DNA of 64,000 bases, taken from an uncultured Brachyspira sp. GTDB lineage: Bacteria > Spirochaetota > Brachyspiria > Brachyspirales > Brachyspiraceae. Position 1 is the first letter of the stretch. The number at the start of each line of letters is the position of its first letter. The translations under genes were made by a program, and so were the position numbers. The notes under the pieces are model-generated. The model was not told where the DNA came from, did not search any database, and saw only the letters and a program-made list of their open reading frames with translations. Shown here in pieces: positions 34,955 through 45,231 of the stretch. The DNA lies in NCBI RefSeq assembly GCF_944388875.1, contig NZ_CALXKQ010000008.1, forward strand, positions 36,770 to 100,769. The letters run 5' to 3'.

Positions 34955-37053
34955 ACTTTAAACAATCCTTTGTTTTTGATGTTTCTTTCCACCATAAGCC
35001 CGCCGCATTTAGGACAAGGCTCTTGAAGAGGTTTATCCCAGCTTACAAAATCGCATTTAGGATAATTGGAACAACCGTAGAATTCTCTTCCTCTTTTTGA
35101 ACGTTTTAAAGTTATATCACCGCCGCATTTAGGACAAACACCAAAAGATATACCTTTTGTATTTTTACATTCAGGAAATCCAGAACAAGCTATAAAATAT
35201 CCGTATCTTCCCAAACGCTTAATCATTTTCTTACCGCATTTCTCACATACAAAATCAGTTTCTTCATTGAAAAAGTCTTTCATATTGTTAATATTTTCAG
35301 TAGCTGTTTTCAATGTATCCAAAAAATGAGGATAGAATTCTTTTAATAAATTATTCCATTCTATATTATCGTCTTCTATTTTATCAAGTTTACTTTCCAT
35401 ATCAGCTGTAAAGTTAATATTAACAAGCTCAGGGAAATTTTCGCTTATAAGTTCATTAACCAATTTACCTAATTCTGTAGGTACTAACTGCTTACCTTTT
35501 CTCTGTACATAATGCCTTGATATAATAGTTTTTATTGTAGGAGCATAAGTAGAAGGTCTGCCTATGCCTGATTCCTCTAATATTTTAACGAGTGAAGCAT
35601 CTGTATATCTAGGAGGAGGTGTTGTAAAATGCTGCTGAGGGTTATTTTCAACAAAATCGCATACATCATCTTTTGATAAATTAGGCATTTTTGAAGCCTT
35701 TTCTTTATCTTCTTTATCTATTGTAAGAACTTTCATAAATCCGTCAAACTCTATTTTTGATGAAGATAATGAAAACTCGCAGTCGCCTGCTGTTATGATA
35801 GCTCTTGTATTTTTCATTTTTGCAGGAAGCATTTGAGAAGATACGAATCTCTCCCATATAAGTTTATACAGTTTATATTGATCCGTTTTTAAATATTCTT
35901 TGATGCTATCTGGAGTTAAAAATACATTAGTAGGTCTTATAGCTTCGTGAGCATCCTGAGCATTCTTTTTTACAGAATATACAGGAGGTTCTGAAGGCAG
36001 ATAATTACTTCCATATTCTTTTCCTATAAACTCTCTTGCCTGTTCCTGAGCTACTGGAGATATTCTCACACTGTCAGTACGCATATAAGTTATTAAACCT
36101 GTAGCGTCCCCTGCTATATCAACACCTTCATAAAGCGACTGAGCTACCTGCATAGTTTTTGAGGCACTGTATCCTAATGCACTGCTTGCCGCCTGCTGTA
36201 ATTTACTTGTTGTATACGGAGCTGTAGGATTTCTTAATCTGTCTTTTACTTCTATATTTGAAACAGTATAAGTTTTATCCTTAAGATGCTCCATTATATC
36301 ATCAACATCTTGTTTAGTTTTTAAATCTGGTTTTTCGCCTTTATACTTTTGAAGTTCTGCTAAAAACTCTTTATTTTTATGCTTTAAAAATACTCCGAAT
36401 GTCCAATATTCTACAGGTACAAACGTTTCAATTTCATCTTCTCTGTTGCATATTATAAGTAAAGCAACATTTTGTACGCGTCCTGCAGAAAGTCCTCTTT
36501 TAATCTTTTCCCAAAGTAAAGGACTTAGATTATAGCCAATAAGTCTGTCTAATACTCTTCTTGCCTTTTGGGCATTAACTTTAGAAATATCTATATCTCT
36601 AGGCTGATCAATAGCTTCTTTTAAGGCATCTTTTGTAATTTCATGGAATACTATTCTTTTTATAGGTACAGCAGAGTTTACCCCTCTTATTTTGTTACCT
36701 ATATGCCAAGCAATGCTTTCTCCCTCTCTGTCATCGTCTGCTGCAAGCAATACTTCTTCTGCTTTTTTAGCTTCTTTTTTTAAATCATTTAATATTTTGG
36801 CTCTTCCTCTTATTGTGATATATTCTGGTTCAAATCCATTATCAACATCTATAGCCAGTCTGCTTCTAGGCAAATCTATCAAATGCCCCATAGATGATAA
36901 TACTAAATAATCAGAGCCTAAATATCTGTTAATCGTTTTTGCCTTTGCAGGAGACTCCACTATAACAAGTTTTTTCTTTTTAGATTCTTTTTTACTTTTA
37001 GATTTTTTTGTCTTTGTATTTTTTGCCTTTTCTTCTATAGTTGTATCAGCCAT
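34900..37053 (-). CDS. topA: DNA topoisomerase I
   Basis: The 717-residue type IA topoisomerase relaxes negative supercoils. A Lys-rich N-terminal tail (about 25 residues) precedes the TOPRIM domain (KKLVIVESPAKAKTI with Glu; AADDDREGESIAWHI with the acidic pair). The active-site Tyr is in GLITYMRTDSVRIS. Three C-terminal four-Cys zinc modules follow, beginning CEKCGKK, CPKCGGD and CPKCGGL. The last residues are acidic. The gene overlaps the amidase frame and lies downstream of dprA, a common pairing in bacteria. Confidence 0.97.
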   Translation of the reverse strand: MADTTIEEKAKNTKTKKSKSKKESKKKKLVIVESPAKAKTINRYLGSDYLVLSSMGHLIDLPRSRLAIDVDNGFEPEYITIRGRAKILNDLKKEAKKAEEVLLAADDDREGESIAWHIGNKIRGVNSAVPIKRIVFHEITKDALKEAIDQPRDIDISKVNAQKARRVLDRLIGYNLSPLLWEKIKRGLSAGRVQNVALLIICNREDEIETFVPVEYWTFGVFLKHKNKEFLAELQKYKGEKPDLKTKQDVDDIMEHLKDKTYTVSNIEVKDRLRNPTAPYTTSKLQQAASSALGYSASKTMQVAQSLYEGVDIAGDATGLITYMRTDSVRISPVAQEQAREFIGKEYGSNYLPSEPPVYSVKKNAQDAHEAIRPTNVFLTPDSIKEYLKTDQYKLYKLIWERFVSSQMLPAKMKNTRAIITAGDCEFSLSSSKIEFDGFMKVLTIDKEDKEKASKMPNLSKDDVCDFVENNPQQHFTTPPPRYTDASLVKILEESGIGRPSTYAPTIKTIISRHYVQRKGKQLVPTELGKLVNELISENFPELVNINFTADMESKLDKIEDDNIEWNNLLKEFYPHFLDTLKTATENINNMKDFFNEETDFVCEKCGKKMIKRLGRYGYFIACSGFPECKNTKGISFGVCPKCGGDITLKRSKRGREFYGCSNYPKCDFVSWDKPLQEPCPKCGGLMVERNIKNKGLFKVCIKEDCGYSEEIKEDEE

Positions 37054-37094
37054 AAATAAAAATCTCCTTTTAATATCCTAATTAAGTTATAATT

Positions 37095-38348
37095 TTATTT
37101 TTCTATAGTATAATATTTTCCAGCTAATTGTTTTATAATCCCTCTAATTTCTAACTGCATTAATATTGAAGTTGCAATTTGAACTTTTATATTACTTTTT
37201 TCTATAATATCATCAATATGTATTTTGTCAGATTCGCTTATTATATTATAAAGAGCAGATTCATCTTCTTTTAAACTGCTTATGATTTCATTATTTTTTG
37301 ATTCTTTAATCTTTTTTTCTTTCTTGTCTTTTTTTGTTTCTTTTTCATTTTCTTTGATATTTATTTCTATATAATCATCCGATGCTCTTTTATTATTTTT
37401 TCTTATATCTCCGCCTTCAAAATATTTTAATTTCATTTTTACATAATCATCATCATTTGAGAATATAGAGTCAAAATCTTCTAGTATATCCATTACATTA
37501 TAAGCTATTTTTGCCCCATCTTTGTATAATTTATGATTTCCAAAGTATGAACTATTTTTTTCATCATAAGGTGCAATATAAACATCTCTTCCCTGATTAA
37601 GAGCATAATCAACAGTAATCAATGCTCCAGATTTGCTTGCCGCTTCTACCATAACAACAGCATAAGAAAGCCCTGATATTATTCTGTTTCTTCTAGGAAA
37701 GTTTGTTCTGTCTGGTTTTCTTCCTATTTCAAATTCGCTTACAATTATACCTTTTTCTACTAATCTATTATATATTTTTAAGTTTTCAGACGGATAAACT
37801 GTATCTATTCCATTGCCCAAAACAGCAGCAGTATTAACAAGAGATGATATAGCACCAAGATGAGCCTCTCTATCTACACCTTTAGCCATCCCTGATACTA
37901 CTGTTATATTTAAAGATGATAATTTGCTTGCAAGTTCAAAAGAATATTTGCAGCTTTCTTTGGAAGGGTTCCTTGTACCTACTATAGCTATAGAATTACG
38001 TCTTAATTTTTTTAAATCCCCTTTATAATAAAGTATATATGGAGGATTATCTATTTGCTTTAAATTAAAAGGATATTCATCATCAAATAGTGTAAGTATT
38101 CCTATACCATAATCGTTTGATTTTTCTATTATGGTTTTTGCTCTATCTAATATCTCATTTTTATCAAATTTTCCTATTTGAGATTTGAATTTCTTTTCTA
38201 TTAATAATTTTATATTTTCTTCTTTATCTTCAAAAATATTTTCTACAGATTCATAATGATTAATAAGTTCGGATATTCTTCTATCGCCGACTTTATCAAT
38301 TTGATTCAGGGCAATCAAATACGTTTTTATATCATTATTGCTGCTCAA
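37095..38348 (-). CDS. dprA: DNA processing protein DprA (Smf)
   Basis: DprA binds single-stranded DNA and loads RecA during uptake of foreign DNA. The 417-residue protein has the Rossmann-like DprA domain (about 70-290) with IVGTRNPSKESCKY, VVSGMAKGVDREAHLGA and EIGRKPDRTNFPRRNRIISGLS. A Lys/Glu-rich linker (near 315-350) and a C-terminal winged-helix domain (IIEKSNIKVQIATSILMQLEIRGIIKQLAG) follow. The start overlaps the end of the TPR lipoprotein gene by four bases (ATGA type), so the two are coupled. Other competence genes are not in the window. Confidence 0.95.
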   Translation of the reverse strand: MSSNNDIKTYLIALNQIDKVGDRRISELINHYESVENIFEDKEENIKLLIEKKFKSQIGKFDKNEILDRAKTIIEKSNDYGIGILTLFDDEYPFNLKQIDNPPYILYYKGDLKKLRRNSIAIVGTRNPSKESCKYSFELASKLSSLNITVVSGMAKGVDREAHLGAISSLVNTAAVLGNGIDTVYPSENLKIYNRLVEKGIIVSEFEIGRKPDRTNFPRRNRIISGLSYAVVMVEAASKSGALITVDYALNQGRDVYIAPYDEKNSSYFGNHKLYKDGAKIAYNVMDILEDFDSIFSNDDDYVKMKLKYFEGGDIRKNNKRASDDYIEINIKENEKETKKDKKEKKIKESKNNEIISSLKEDESALYNIISESDKIHIDDIIEKSNIKVQIATSILMQLEIRGIIKQLAGKYYTIEK

Positions 38349-39058
38349 TTTTGATTTCCTATAATTTGATTAATATTATTTAATGCAGTTTGTTTTATAG
38401 AAGTTTCTGTAGCAAGATTTGATATTTTTCTATAAGCTGCTACAGCTTCATTATAATTTTCTCTGCTGTATTGTATTCTAGCTAGTATAAATAAGTAGTC
38501 TATATTATCAGGGCTCATTTCTACAGCTTTTTTTATATTTTCAAATGCTTCTTCATATTTATCCTGCTGTATTCCTTTTAATGATGCCAATGCGGCATAA
38601 TAATTTGCATTATTAGGGTCTTTTCCTATGGCAAAATTTATATTCGTTTCTGCTCTATTTATGAACTCTGTTTTCTTTTCTGGAGTATCTGCACTGTCGG
38701 CTAGATTTGCATAAGATATTCCTAATCCGTATCTTAAATATGGACTGTTTGGAAGTATTTTTAAGGCTTCTGTAAAATATTTTGCAGAGTATGCGTACTG
38801 CTGTTTAGCTAAACTTCTTTCTCCTAATACTCTATAAACGGATGCCAATCTATCCTGAGCATATATTTTTTGATTGATAATATCATTATATATTGATGTT
38901 ATTTCAAGCAGTGCTTTATCATCATCCTCATTTTTGCCTTTTTCATATAAGTTGTAGGCTCTATTTAAATTAAATCTATTGCTGAAAACTTGGGTATTGC
39001 ATGATATTAAAGACAAAAAGCATAGAGTAAATATTAAATATTTTAAAATTATTTTCAT
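38345..39058 (-). CDS. TPR-repeat lipoprotein
   Basis: The 237-residue protein has a lipoprotein signal (IFTLCFLSLISC, lipid on Cys20) and about four or five TPR units, for example LRYGLGISYANLADSAD and YEEAFENIKKAVEMSPDNIDYLFILARIQY. It is probably anchored in the periplasm. It resembles BamD/Tol-associated TPR lipoproteins only in general plan. It starts the dprA-topA-amidase transcript. Confidence 0.85.
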   Translation of the reverse strand: MKIILKYLIFTLCFLSLISCNTQVFSNRFNLNRAYNLYEKGKNEDDDKALLEITSIYNDIINQKIYAQDRLASVYRVLGERSLAKQQYAYSAKYFTEALKILPNSPYLRYGLGISYANLADSADTPEKKTEFINRAETNINFAIGKDPNNANYYAALASLKGIQQDKYEEAFENIKKAVEMSPDNIDYLFILARIQYSRENYNEAVAAYRKISNLATETSIKQTALNNINQIIGNQN

Positions 39059-39213
39059 TATATATTCCTTACATTTTATAATATATACATATTATGAAAA
39101 AAGTAAAGGAAATTATTAATATATATAGTATATAATTAATAAAAAATATAATGTTTTATATTAATATACAGTGTTTTTTTATATGTTGTTATTTATTTAT
39201 AATAATTATTGAT

Positions 39214-42200
39214 TTATTTTAAGAATATAAGTCCAGTACTAATTTTGCTTTCATCTTCTATATTAAACACATTTTTAACCATATTTTTATAAGTATCCAG
39301 CTGAGGTTTATAATAATCTTCCTTTTCTTTACTGTATTTTGAAGTTTTATAATCCAATACAAAATATTCATTGCTTTGAACATTTTTAGTGATAAGGTCT
39401 ATATTTCCCGTTATAGTTTTCTCTTCATTATTATATTGCTGAAAAGTATGTTCTCTGGATATTATTATTTCATTACCGTTCATTATATTTTGTATATGCT
39501 GATTTTCAAATAATTTTGAGAATGCTGTATTTAAGTTCTTTGTTAATTGCTTTTCATTATAATGATTATAACTTTTTACTACATCCGTTTTTATTTTATC
39601 TAAATATATTTCTTTTTCTTTTTTGTATCTTTCAAAATCAAAATGTTCTAATATTTTATGTATTATAGTACCCATATCTTTATATGATATATATGCTATT
39701 TCTTCATCATAATCTGCATCATTATTAATATTATTTTCCAATTCTGATATTTTTTTATCGAGTATTGCAGAAATATCATTAAAATTTCTTTCATTATTAT
39801 TTATTAAAGAAGGGTTAATATTTAATCTGGTTTTGCTTTCTTTTATATTTGTATTATTTTTTTTATTTTTTATTTTCTTTTTTATGATTTCTATATCTAT
39901 GCTGTGATTGTTTATTTTATCATCAGGTTTTATTGCCAATCCATAAGTGTAAATATTTATAAATTTATTATCTATATCTTTTACTTCTTCTATATCATAA
40001 CTTTCTTCGCTTAGAACTTCTGATTTATAATCAGTTATTTCATTGCAGTAATTGTTTATATATGTTCTATAGCTGTTATTTTTAGACTGTTTTGAACATT
40101 CTCCTGATAGTATTAAATTATTTGAAGCTCTTGTTAAAGCTACATATAAAAGCCTTTTTTTCTCTGATGAGTCACTTTGTTTATTGTTTTCTTTATTAAA
40201 TGAACAGAACTCCAAAGTTTTATAATGATTTTGTCCGTATATAGGAAGTTTTATTAAAGGAGCATCCTCTATAAAATCAAAATCATTAGTTATCGGATTT
40301 CTTGCATGTCCTATTCCAGCAACGAATACATTATCAAATTCCAATCCTTTAGATTTATGTATAGTCATTATTTTTACTGCTTCCACTGATAATTTTGGTA
40401 TTGATGAATAAGGTATATCATTGCTTACATTTTTTATAGATAAAACAAAATCATATATGCTGTTTCCTGTTTGATTTTCAAATTCATAAGCTATATTTTT
40501 AAATTTTTCTATATTAGCATAAGCAAGTTCAGCATCTTCTTTTGTCATTAGATAATTATAATAATTTGTTTCAGTGCATATAGTTTCTATTGCTTCTGCT
40601 GTATTCATAGTAATTATTTTATTTTCTATAGTATTCAATAGATTTTTAGCTTTTTCTAATTGATTGTAATAGCTTTTTGATTTTGCCATTTCCAGTATTT
40701 TATTATAATTATTTTTATTTATTACATTTAATGGGAAATAATCATTTATATCCAAATTATTAATAAGAAGCGTGAATAGAAAATCTGATAAACTGCTTAT
40801 ATCTATATCAAAGAAATCGCTTCTTAAAAGAATAGTTAATTTAGCATGATCTCTTAGTATTAAATATTCCAAAAATGTTTTTATTAGAATTATCTCTTCT
40901 CTTTCATAAAATCCGTTTCCGCCGTCTATATAGTATGGTATATTAAAATCTGATAATGCTTTTAAATATATATTTAATCTTTTAGTTGCCTGTAGAAGTA
41001 TAACAACATTTTTATAATCATTATCATAATATTTTTTTATGTATTTTGCTATGCTGTATGCTTCCAATTCAGTTTTGTATTCTATGCCGCCTATTAATGC
41101 CTTATTTTCTTCTTTTACATTATTATTTAATACTAATATAGATACAGATTTATCATTAGTTTTTTTATTATGTACCAAATTATCTTCGTTTATGTATCCT
41201 ATTTTATCATCTATAAATACCGTTTGCTGAAAAAACTCATTAAAAAAGTCTATAAGCATAGAATTGCTTCTATAATTGTCTTTTAAATATCTTACATTTT
41301 TTTCAAATATCTTCTGAGTTTTCATAAATGCATTTAAATCTGCATTTCTAAATCTGTATATAGACTGCTTCCTATCTCCTACTATCATTATTTTTTTATT
41401 TGTTCTCTCTTCGCTTTTTATTTCTCTTTTTCCGAATGCTATTAAATTAATGAATCCAAACTGCAGTAAACTTGTATCCTGTGCTTCATCCAATATTAAT
41501 GTGCTTATATTTTCTCTTATCTCTTTTGAAATGTTTTCATTTTCCAAAGCCTCTATAGCCTTATGCATTATATCCTCATAAGAGTAAGCACCTATAATTT
41601 TTTTTACCTCTTCAAATCTAAGATAAGTATCTTTTATAAAATTTACTACTGTTATGTAATTTTCTTTATTATATAATATATTAACATAATTAATCATAGT
41701 TTCGCAAAACGGCTGTAATTCTGACAGTAAAGCTCTAAAATCATCATGCTTTGTATTTCCTAATTTTGCCTGAGATACATTATATAGAGCATTTATTATA
41801 TATTCATATTCTTCTATTTGTAAGTTCTTTACTTTTTCTTTATCTTTTATTAAATCTAGCTTATTTATTAAAATAGATAATCTGCTATGACATTCATTTA
41901 TATATTTTCCGCTTTTTGATTTATCATCGAGCAAATCTATACTATAATTATATATATTATTGTATAGTTTATCATATTCTTTTTTATCTATATTTATTAT
42001 TTCTAATGCTTTTTTTTCAAAGTTTTCTATATTTTCTAATCTAGGCTTTATTTTTATTAGAAATTTTAATATTTTATCAGCAAATTCGCTTTTGGACTCT
42101 TCAGTGTATATTCTGTATAATTTTCTAAGTTTTTCTGTGTATACAGCCTCTTTTAGTACATTAAGTATTTCATCTTTTAAGCGGTTATTAAATTCCGAAC

Positions 42201-42597
42201 TGTCTTCAAGTATAGATATATTAGGCGGCATTGATAAAGCCATTGAATGTTCAAGTACTATTGAATTAGCAAATGAGTTTATAGTTGAAATCTTAGCATT
42301 TGTCAATATATCTCTGTAAATATTCTGCCAGTATTTTTTATCATTTTCAGATTGAGCTTTTTTTATTTCATTTCTGATTTTAAGCCTTATCCTTATAAGC
42401 ATTTCATTAGCCGCAGCTTTTGTAAAAGTTATTACTACTATACTGGATACTTTTTCTTTTTTTCTTAATAATTCTAAATATAATTCTGTTATAGTACTAG
42501 TTTTTCCAGTACCAGCTGAGGCGTTAACGAAACATACTCCATTGTTAAAGAAACAGTTTAATATTTCTTTTTGTTTAGCATTTAAAGAGAATTCCAT
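39214..42597 (-). CDS. AddA-like UvrD helicase with C-terminal nuclease domain
   Basis: This is an 1127-residue superfamily 1 helicase-nuclease for double-strand break processing. Motifs in order: Walker A NASAGTGKTSTITELY, motif II LILDEAQDTSLLQF, motif III GDRKQSIYRFRNADL, DNYRS, motif V VKIMTIHKSKGLEFDNVFVAG and motif VI RLLYVALTRASNNLIL. A PD-(D/E)XK nuclease lies at the C-terminus (GNIDLITK and FVLDYKTSKYS). AddA normally works with AddB; no addB gene is adjacent, so either it is elsewhere or this protein acts alone. Nucleases of this plan also occur in RecB-like proteins, so the symbol addA is not assigned. Confidence 0.9.
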   Translation of the reverse strand: MEFSLNAKQKEILNCFFNNGVCFVNASAGTGKTSTITELYLELLRKKEKVSSIVVITFTKAAANEMLIRIRLKIRNEIKKAQSENDKKYWQNIYRDILTNAKISTINSFANSIVLEHSMALSMPPNISILEDSSEFNNRLKDEILNVLKEAVYTEKLRKLYRIYTEESKSEFADKILKFLIKIKPRLENIENFEKKALEIINIDKKEYDKLYNNIYNYSIDLLDDKSKSGKYINECHSRLSILINKLDLIKDKEKVKNLQIEEYEYIINALYNVSQAKLGNTKHDDFRALLSELQPFCETMINYVNILYNKENYITVVNFIKDTYLRFEEVKKIIGAYSYEDIMHKAIEALENENISKEIRENISTLILDEAQDTSLLQFGFINLIAFGKREIKSEERTNKKIMIVGDRKQSIYRFRNADLNAFMKTQKIFEKNVRYLKDNYRSNSMLIDFFNEFFQQTVFIDDKIGYINEDNLVHNKKTNDKSVSILVLNNNVKEENKALIGGIEYKTELEAYSIAKYIKKYYDNDYKNVVILLQATKRLNIYLKALSDFNIPYYIDGGNGFYEREEIILIKTFLEYLILRDHAKLTILLRSDFFDIDISSLSDFLFTLLINNLDINDYFPLNVINKNNYNKILEMAKSKSYYNQLEKAKNLLNTIENKIITMNTAEAIETICTETNYYNYLMTKEDAELAYANIEKFKNIAYEFENQTGNSIYDFVLSIKNVSNDIPYSSIPKLSVEAVKIMTIHKSKGLEFDNVFVAGIGHARNPITNDFDFIEDAPLIKLPIYGQNHYKTLEFCSFNKENNKQSDSSEKKRLLYVALTRASNNLILSGECSKQSKNNSYRTYINNYCNEITDYKSEVLSEESYDIEEVKDIDNKFINIYTYGLAIKPDDKINNHSIDIEIIKKKIKNKKNNTNIKESKTRLNINPSLINNNERNFNDISAILDKKISELENNINNDADYDEEIAYISYKDMGTIIHKILEHFDFERYKKEKEIYLDKIKTDVVKSYNHYNEKQLTKNLNTAFSKLFENQHIQNIMNGNEIIISREHTFQQYNNEEKTITGNIDLITKNVQSNEYFVLDYKTSKYSKEKEDYYKPQLDTYKNMVKNVFNIEDESKISTGLIFLK

Positions 42598-42711
42598 TAC
42601 TATATAATAACATGAAAAAATAATAATTCAAATTTAAAATGCTTGAAAAATATTATATATATATTATGATAAAAACTCTAATAATATTTAGTATTTTTTA
42701 ATAGGAAGTTT

Positions 42712-43830
42712 ATGAATAAAAATAATATTGCTTATATTTTCTTTATAGCTTTTATATTTCTAGCTATATTTATAATGTATCAATTATTAAAACCATTTGG
42801 AATGATTATATTTTTCGCTGTGGTTTTCTATGTGGTATTAAATCCTTTATTTATAAAGGCTATGGGTAAAAGCTATAAGCAGAATAATAAATTAGCCATT
42901 ATAAAGAGAAATACTTTGGCGTTATTATTTTCTTTGATATCATTGATTATATTCTTGGTTCCTACAAGTATTTTAATATATACTATAATAGTGCAGTTAA
43001 TAGATATTTCTAATATAGGTATAAAGTACTTTATGAATCTTGATGTTAATGAGGTTTTAAGTAATTCCCGTATTAATGATATTCTTAAATCTTTGCCTTT
43101 AGATGTTTCTATGGAAACAATATTGAAGAGAATACAGGACTCATCGCTTTCTAATTTAACTTTTTTCAGTTCATATCTTACACAGAATGTGGCAGGATTG
43201 CTTAAAAGTACAGGCGGATTTGTAAGTTCATTCATATTTATGATGTTTTCTCTATTTTTCTTTTTTGTAGACGGAGATTATTTGATAGATCAAGTTAGAA
43301 CTTTGGTTCCTATAGACAGAAAGTATCTTGACAGATTGATTAAGCAGGTATCTGAAGGAATAAAGGGTATTGTATTTGGAAATCTTTTTACAGGTATATT
43401 TCAAGGTTTTTGTGCATTTATAGTATATACAGTATTCGGAGTATCTAATTCGTTCACATTTGCATTTTTAACTATTATTGCTTCTTTCATGCCTATAATA
43501 GGTACTACTATTATATGGATTCCTTTAGGCATATTATTTGTTATTAATGGAGAATTGGTGAAAGCTATAATATTTATAGTTTGTTCTTGGTTATTTATTA
43601 CTATACCTGATAACTTTGTTCGTCCTCTTCTTCTTGGAAACAGAATAGAACTTCATCCTCTGTTTATATTCTTTTCTATACTTGGAGGTGTTTTATTTTT
43701 TGGGCTTTCAGGAATTTTACTTGGTCCTTTAACTTTTATATTATTCTTTGAAATAATGAAAATATACAATGAAGAGAGAATACTTGAAGCTAAAAAAGAA
43801 AGATTTTTAAAGAGAAGAAGACAGCAGTAA
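42712..43830 (+). CDS. AI-2E family transporter (PerM/YdiK type)
   Basis: The 372-residue membrane protein has about eight helices with the family layout: two helices at the N-terminus (IAYIFFIAFIFLAIFIMYQL, FGMIIFFAVVFYVVLNPL), a hydrophilic segment, and a C-terminal helical block containing IASFMPIIGTTIIWIPLGI and FVRPLLLGNRIELHPLFIFFSILGG. The end is very basic. Members have been linked to autoinducer-2 export, sodium/proton exchange or other transport; substrate unknown here. It begins a two-gene plus-strand unit with the next gene. Confidence 0.9.
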   Translation: MNKNNIAYIFFIAFIFLAIFIMYQLLKPFGMIIFFAVVFYVVLNPLFIKAMGKSYKQNNKLAIIKRNTLALLFSLISLIIFLVPTSILIYTIIVQLIDISNIGIKYFMNLDVNEVLSNSRINDILKSLPLDVSMETILKRIQDSSLSNLTFFSSYLTQNVAGLLKSTGGFVSSFIFMMFSLFFFFVDGDYLIDQVRTLVPIDRKYLDRLIKQVSEGIKGIVFGNLFTGIFQGFCAFIVYTVFGVSNSFTFAFLTIIASFMPIIGTTIIWIPLGILFVINGELVKAIIFIVCSWLFITIPDNFVRPLLLGNRIELHPLFIFFSILGGVLFFGLSGILLGPLTFILFFEIMKIYNEERILEAKKERFLKRRRQQ

Positions 43831-43853
43831 TATATTTTTGATAGGTTTTATAT

Positions 43854-44843
43854 ATGACAAAAATATTAATTATAGGAATGAATTATATAGGAGATACAAT
43901 ATTTATAACTCCTCTCATAAGAGCTATTAAAAAACATTATAAAGAATGTATTATAGATGTAGCGAATGGAGTGAGAGGATTTGATATATTAAAGGAAAAC
44001 CCTTATATCAATAATGTAATAATAAGAGATGAGAATATTATAGAAAGCATAAAGCATAAAAATTATGATATAGGTTTTACAGCAACAACAGCATTTTACG
44101 GAGCTTCGCTTTTATATAAGGCAAAAATACCTGTTAGAGTTGGTGTTAATAGCGAATGCAGAGGTTTTTTGCTTACTAAAAAAACTTCTTGGAAAAAACA
44201 CAGCAGACATATAGTTGATACAATATTATCAATTTTAAAGCCTCTTAATATAAAAGAGGACGGTATTAATACTGAAATATTTTTAAACGAAGAAGAAAAT
44301 AATTTTGGCTTTAATAAAATGAAAGATTATAAAAATGCTTTGCTTGTGCATGGCGGAGCTACAAGGATAAGTAAAAGATACGGTGCTGATAATTTTTCAA
44401 GATTAATAGAGATGTTTTATAAAGAGTATCAAGTTCCTATAATATTAATAGGTTCAAAGGATGATGAGGAGTTCTCTAATGAAATGAAAAATAGATTAGG
44501 AAATATAATAAGCGATGATTTTACAGGAAAATTAAATATTAGAGAACTTATATCGGTAATTAAGCATTCTTATGCTCTTATAGGAGGAGATAGTGCACCT
44601 CTTCATATAGCTAATGCCTGCAATATATATTCTATAGGAATATTCGGCGATACTTTGCCATTGATTTATGGGGCTAGGGGAGATAAAGCTATTAATATAG
44701 AAGCTAGGAAAAAATACTGCACAGCATTAAAAAGTTTTCATTGTGAGTATATGAAACGCGGATGCAAGACTATAGATTGTTTGAAAAAATTGACACCAGA
44801 AGAAATTTTGCCTAATCTTTTGAAGGTTTATAATAATTCTTAA
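43854..44843 (+). CDS. Glycosyltransferase family 9 (heptosyltransferase-like)
   Basis: The 329-residue protein has the GT9 two-domain plan. The N-terminal GMNYIGDTIFITPLIRAIKKHY is the typical GDxxxxTPxxxxL motif, and the donor-binding C-terminal region includes PIILIGSKDDEEF and ALIGGDSAPLHIANA (family GxDSGPxH). These enzymes add heptose or other sugars to LPS/LOS core. A Cys-rich end (CTALKSFHCEYMKRGCKTIDCLKKL) is notable and typical of several family members. Only 23 bases follow the AI-2E gene, so they are probably one transcript. Confidence 0.9.
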   Translation: MTKILIIGMNYIGDTIFITPLIRAIKKHYKECIIDVANGVRGFDILKENPYINNVIIRDENIIESIKHKNYDIGFTATTAFYGASLLYKAKIPVRVGVNSECRGFLLTKKTSWKKHSRHIVDTILSILKPLNIKEDGINTEIFLNEEENNFGFNKMKDYKNALLVHGGATRISKRYGADNFSRLIEMFYKEYQVPIILIGSKDDEEFSNEMKNRLGNIISDDFTGKLNIRELISVIKHSYALIGGDSAPLHIANACNIYSIGIFGDTLPLIYGARGDKAINIEARKKYCTALKSFHCEYMKRGCKTIDCLKKLTPEEILPNLLKVYNNS

Positions 44844-44861
44844 TTATAATTTAATATGTTA

Positions 44862-45095
44862 TTATCTTACTTTTTTTAAAGTTACAAGTATATCTTCATT
44901 TTCTATATGTTCAAAAGTACCTTCATATCCATATTTTTTACACCCTCTTATTACGCTTTCACAGCTGGAATGTCCGCTTACTAGAACCTCTATTATAGTA
45001 TTTAATTCAGTATTATTAATAGCGGCAGCTTTAGCATGAAATGATGACTGAGAACATGACATTCCTCTTGTATCTACTTTAATAGTTTCCGACAT
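44862..45095 (-). CDS. TusA/SirA-like sulfur-carrier family protein
   Basis: The 77-residue protein has the TusA fold pattern: VDTRGMSCSQSSFHAKAAAI corresponds to the LDxRGxxCPxP start, followed by a helix, VLVSGHSSCESVIRGCKKYGY and a final strand ILVTLKKV. The Pro residues of the CPxP motif are replaced by CSQS, and three more cysteines are present. The ATG at 45095 follows AAAAGGAAA; the longer open frame to 45182 is not needed. YedE transporters are often encoded with TusA/YedF-like proteins in selenium-related gene sets, and yedE lies just upstream here. Confidence 0.8.
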   Translation of the reverse strand: MSETIKVDTRGMSCSQSSFHAKAAAINNTELNTIIEVLVSGHSSCESVIRGCKKYGYEGTFEHIENEDILVTLKKVR

Positions 45096-45231
45096 AATGA
45101 ATTTCCTTTTATAGTTAATACTAATAATATTTTTATAAGGCATTAAGATTGCCAGCATAATTAAAAATTTATTTAGAAGCATTAATTATTATAATAAGCA
45201 TTAGTTTATATCTAAATATTTTTATTATAAC

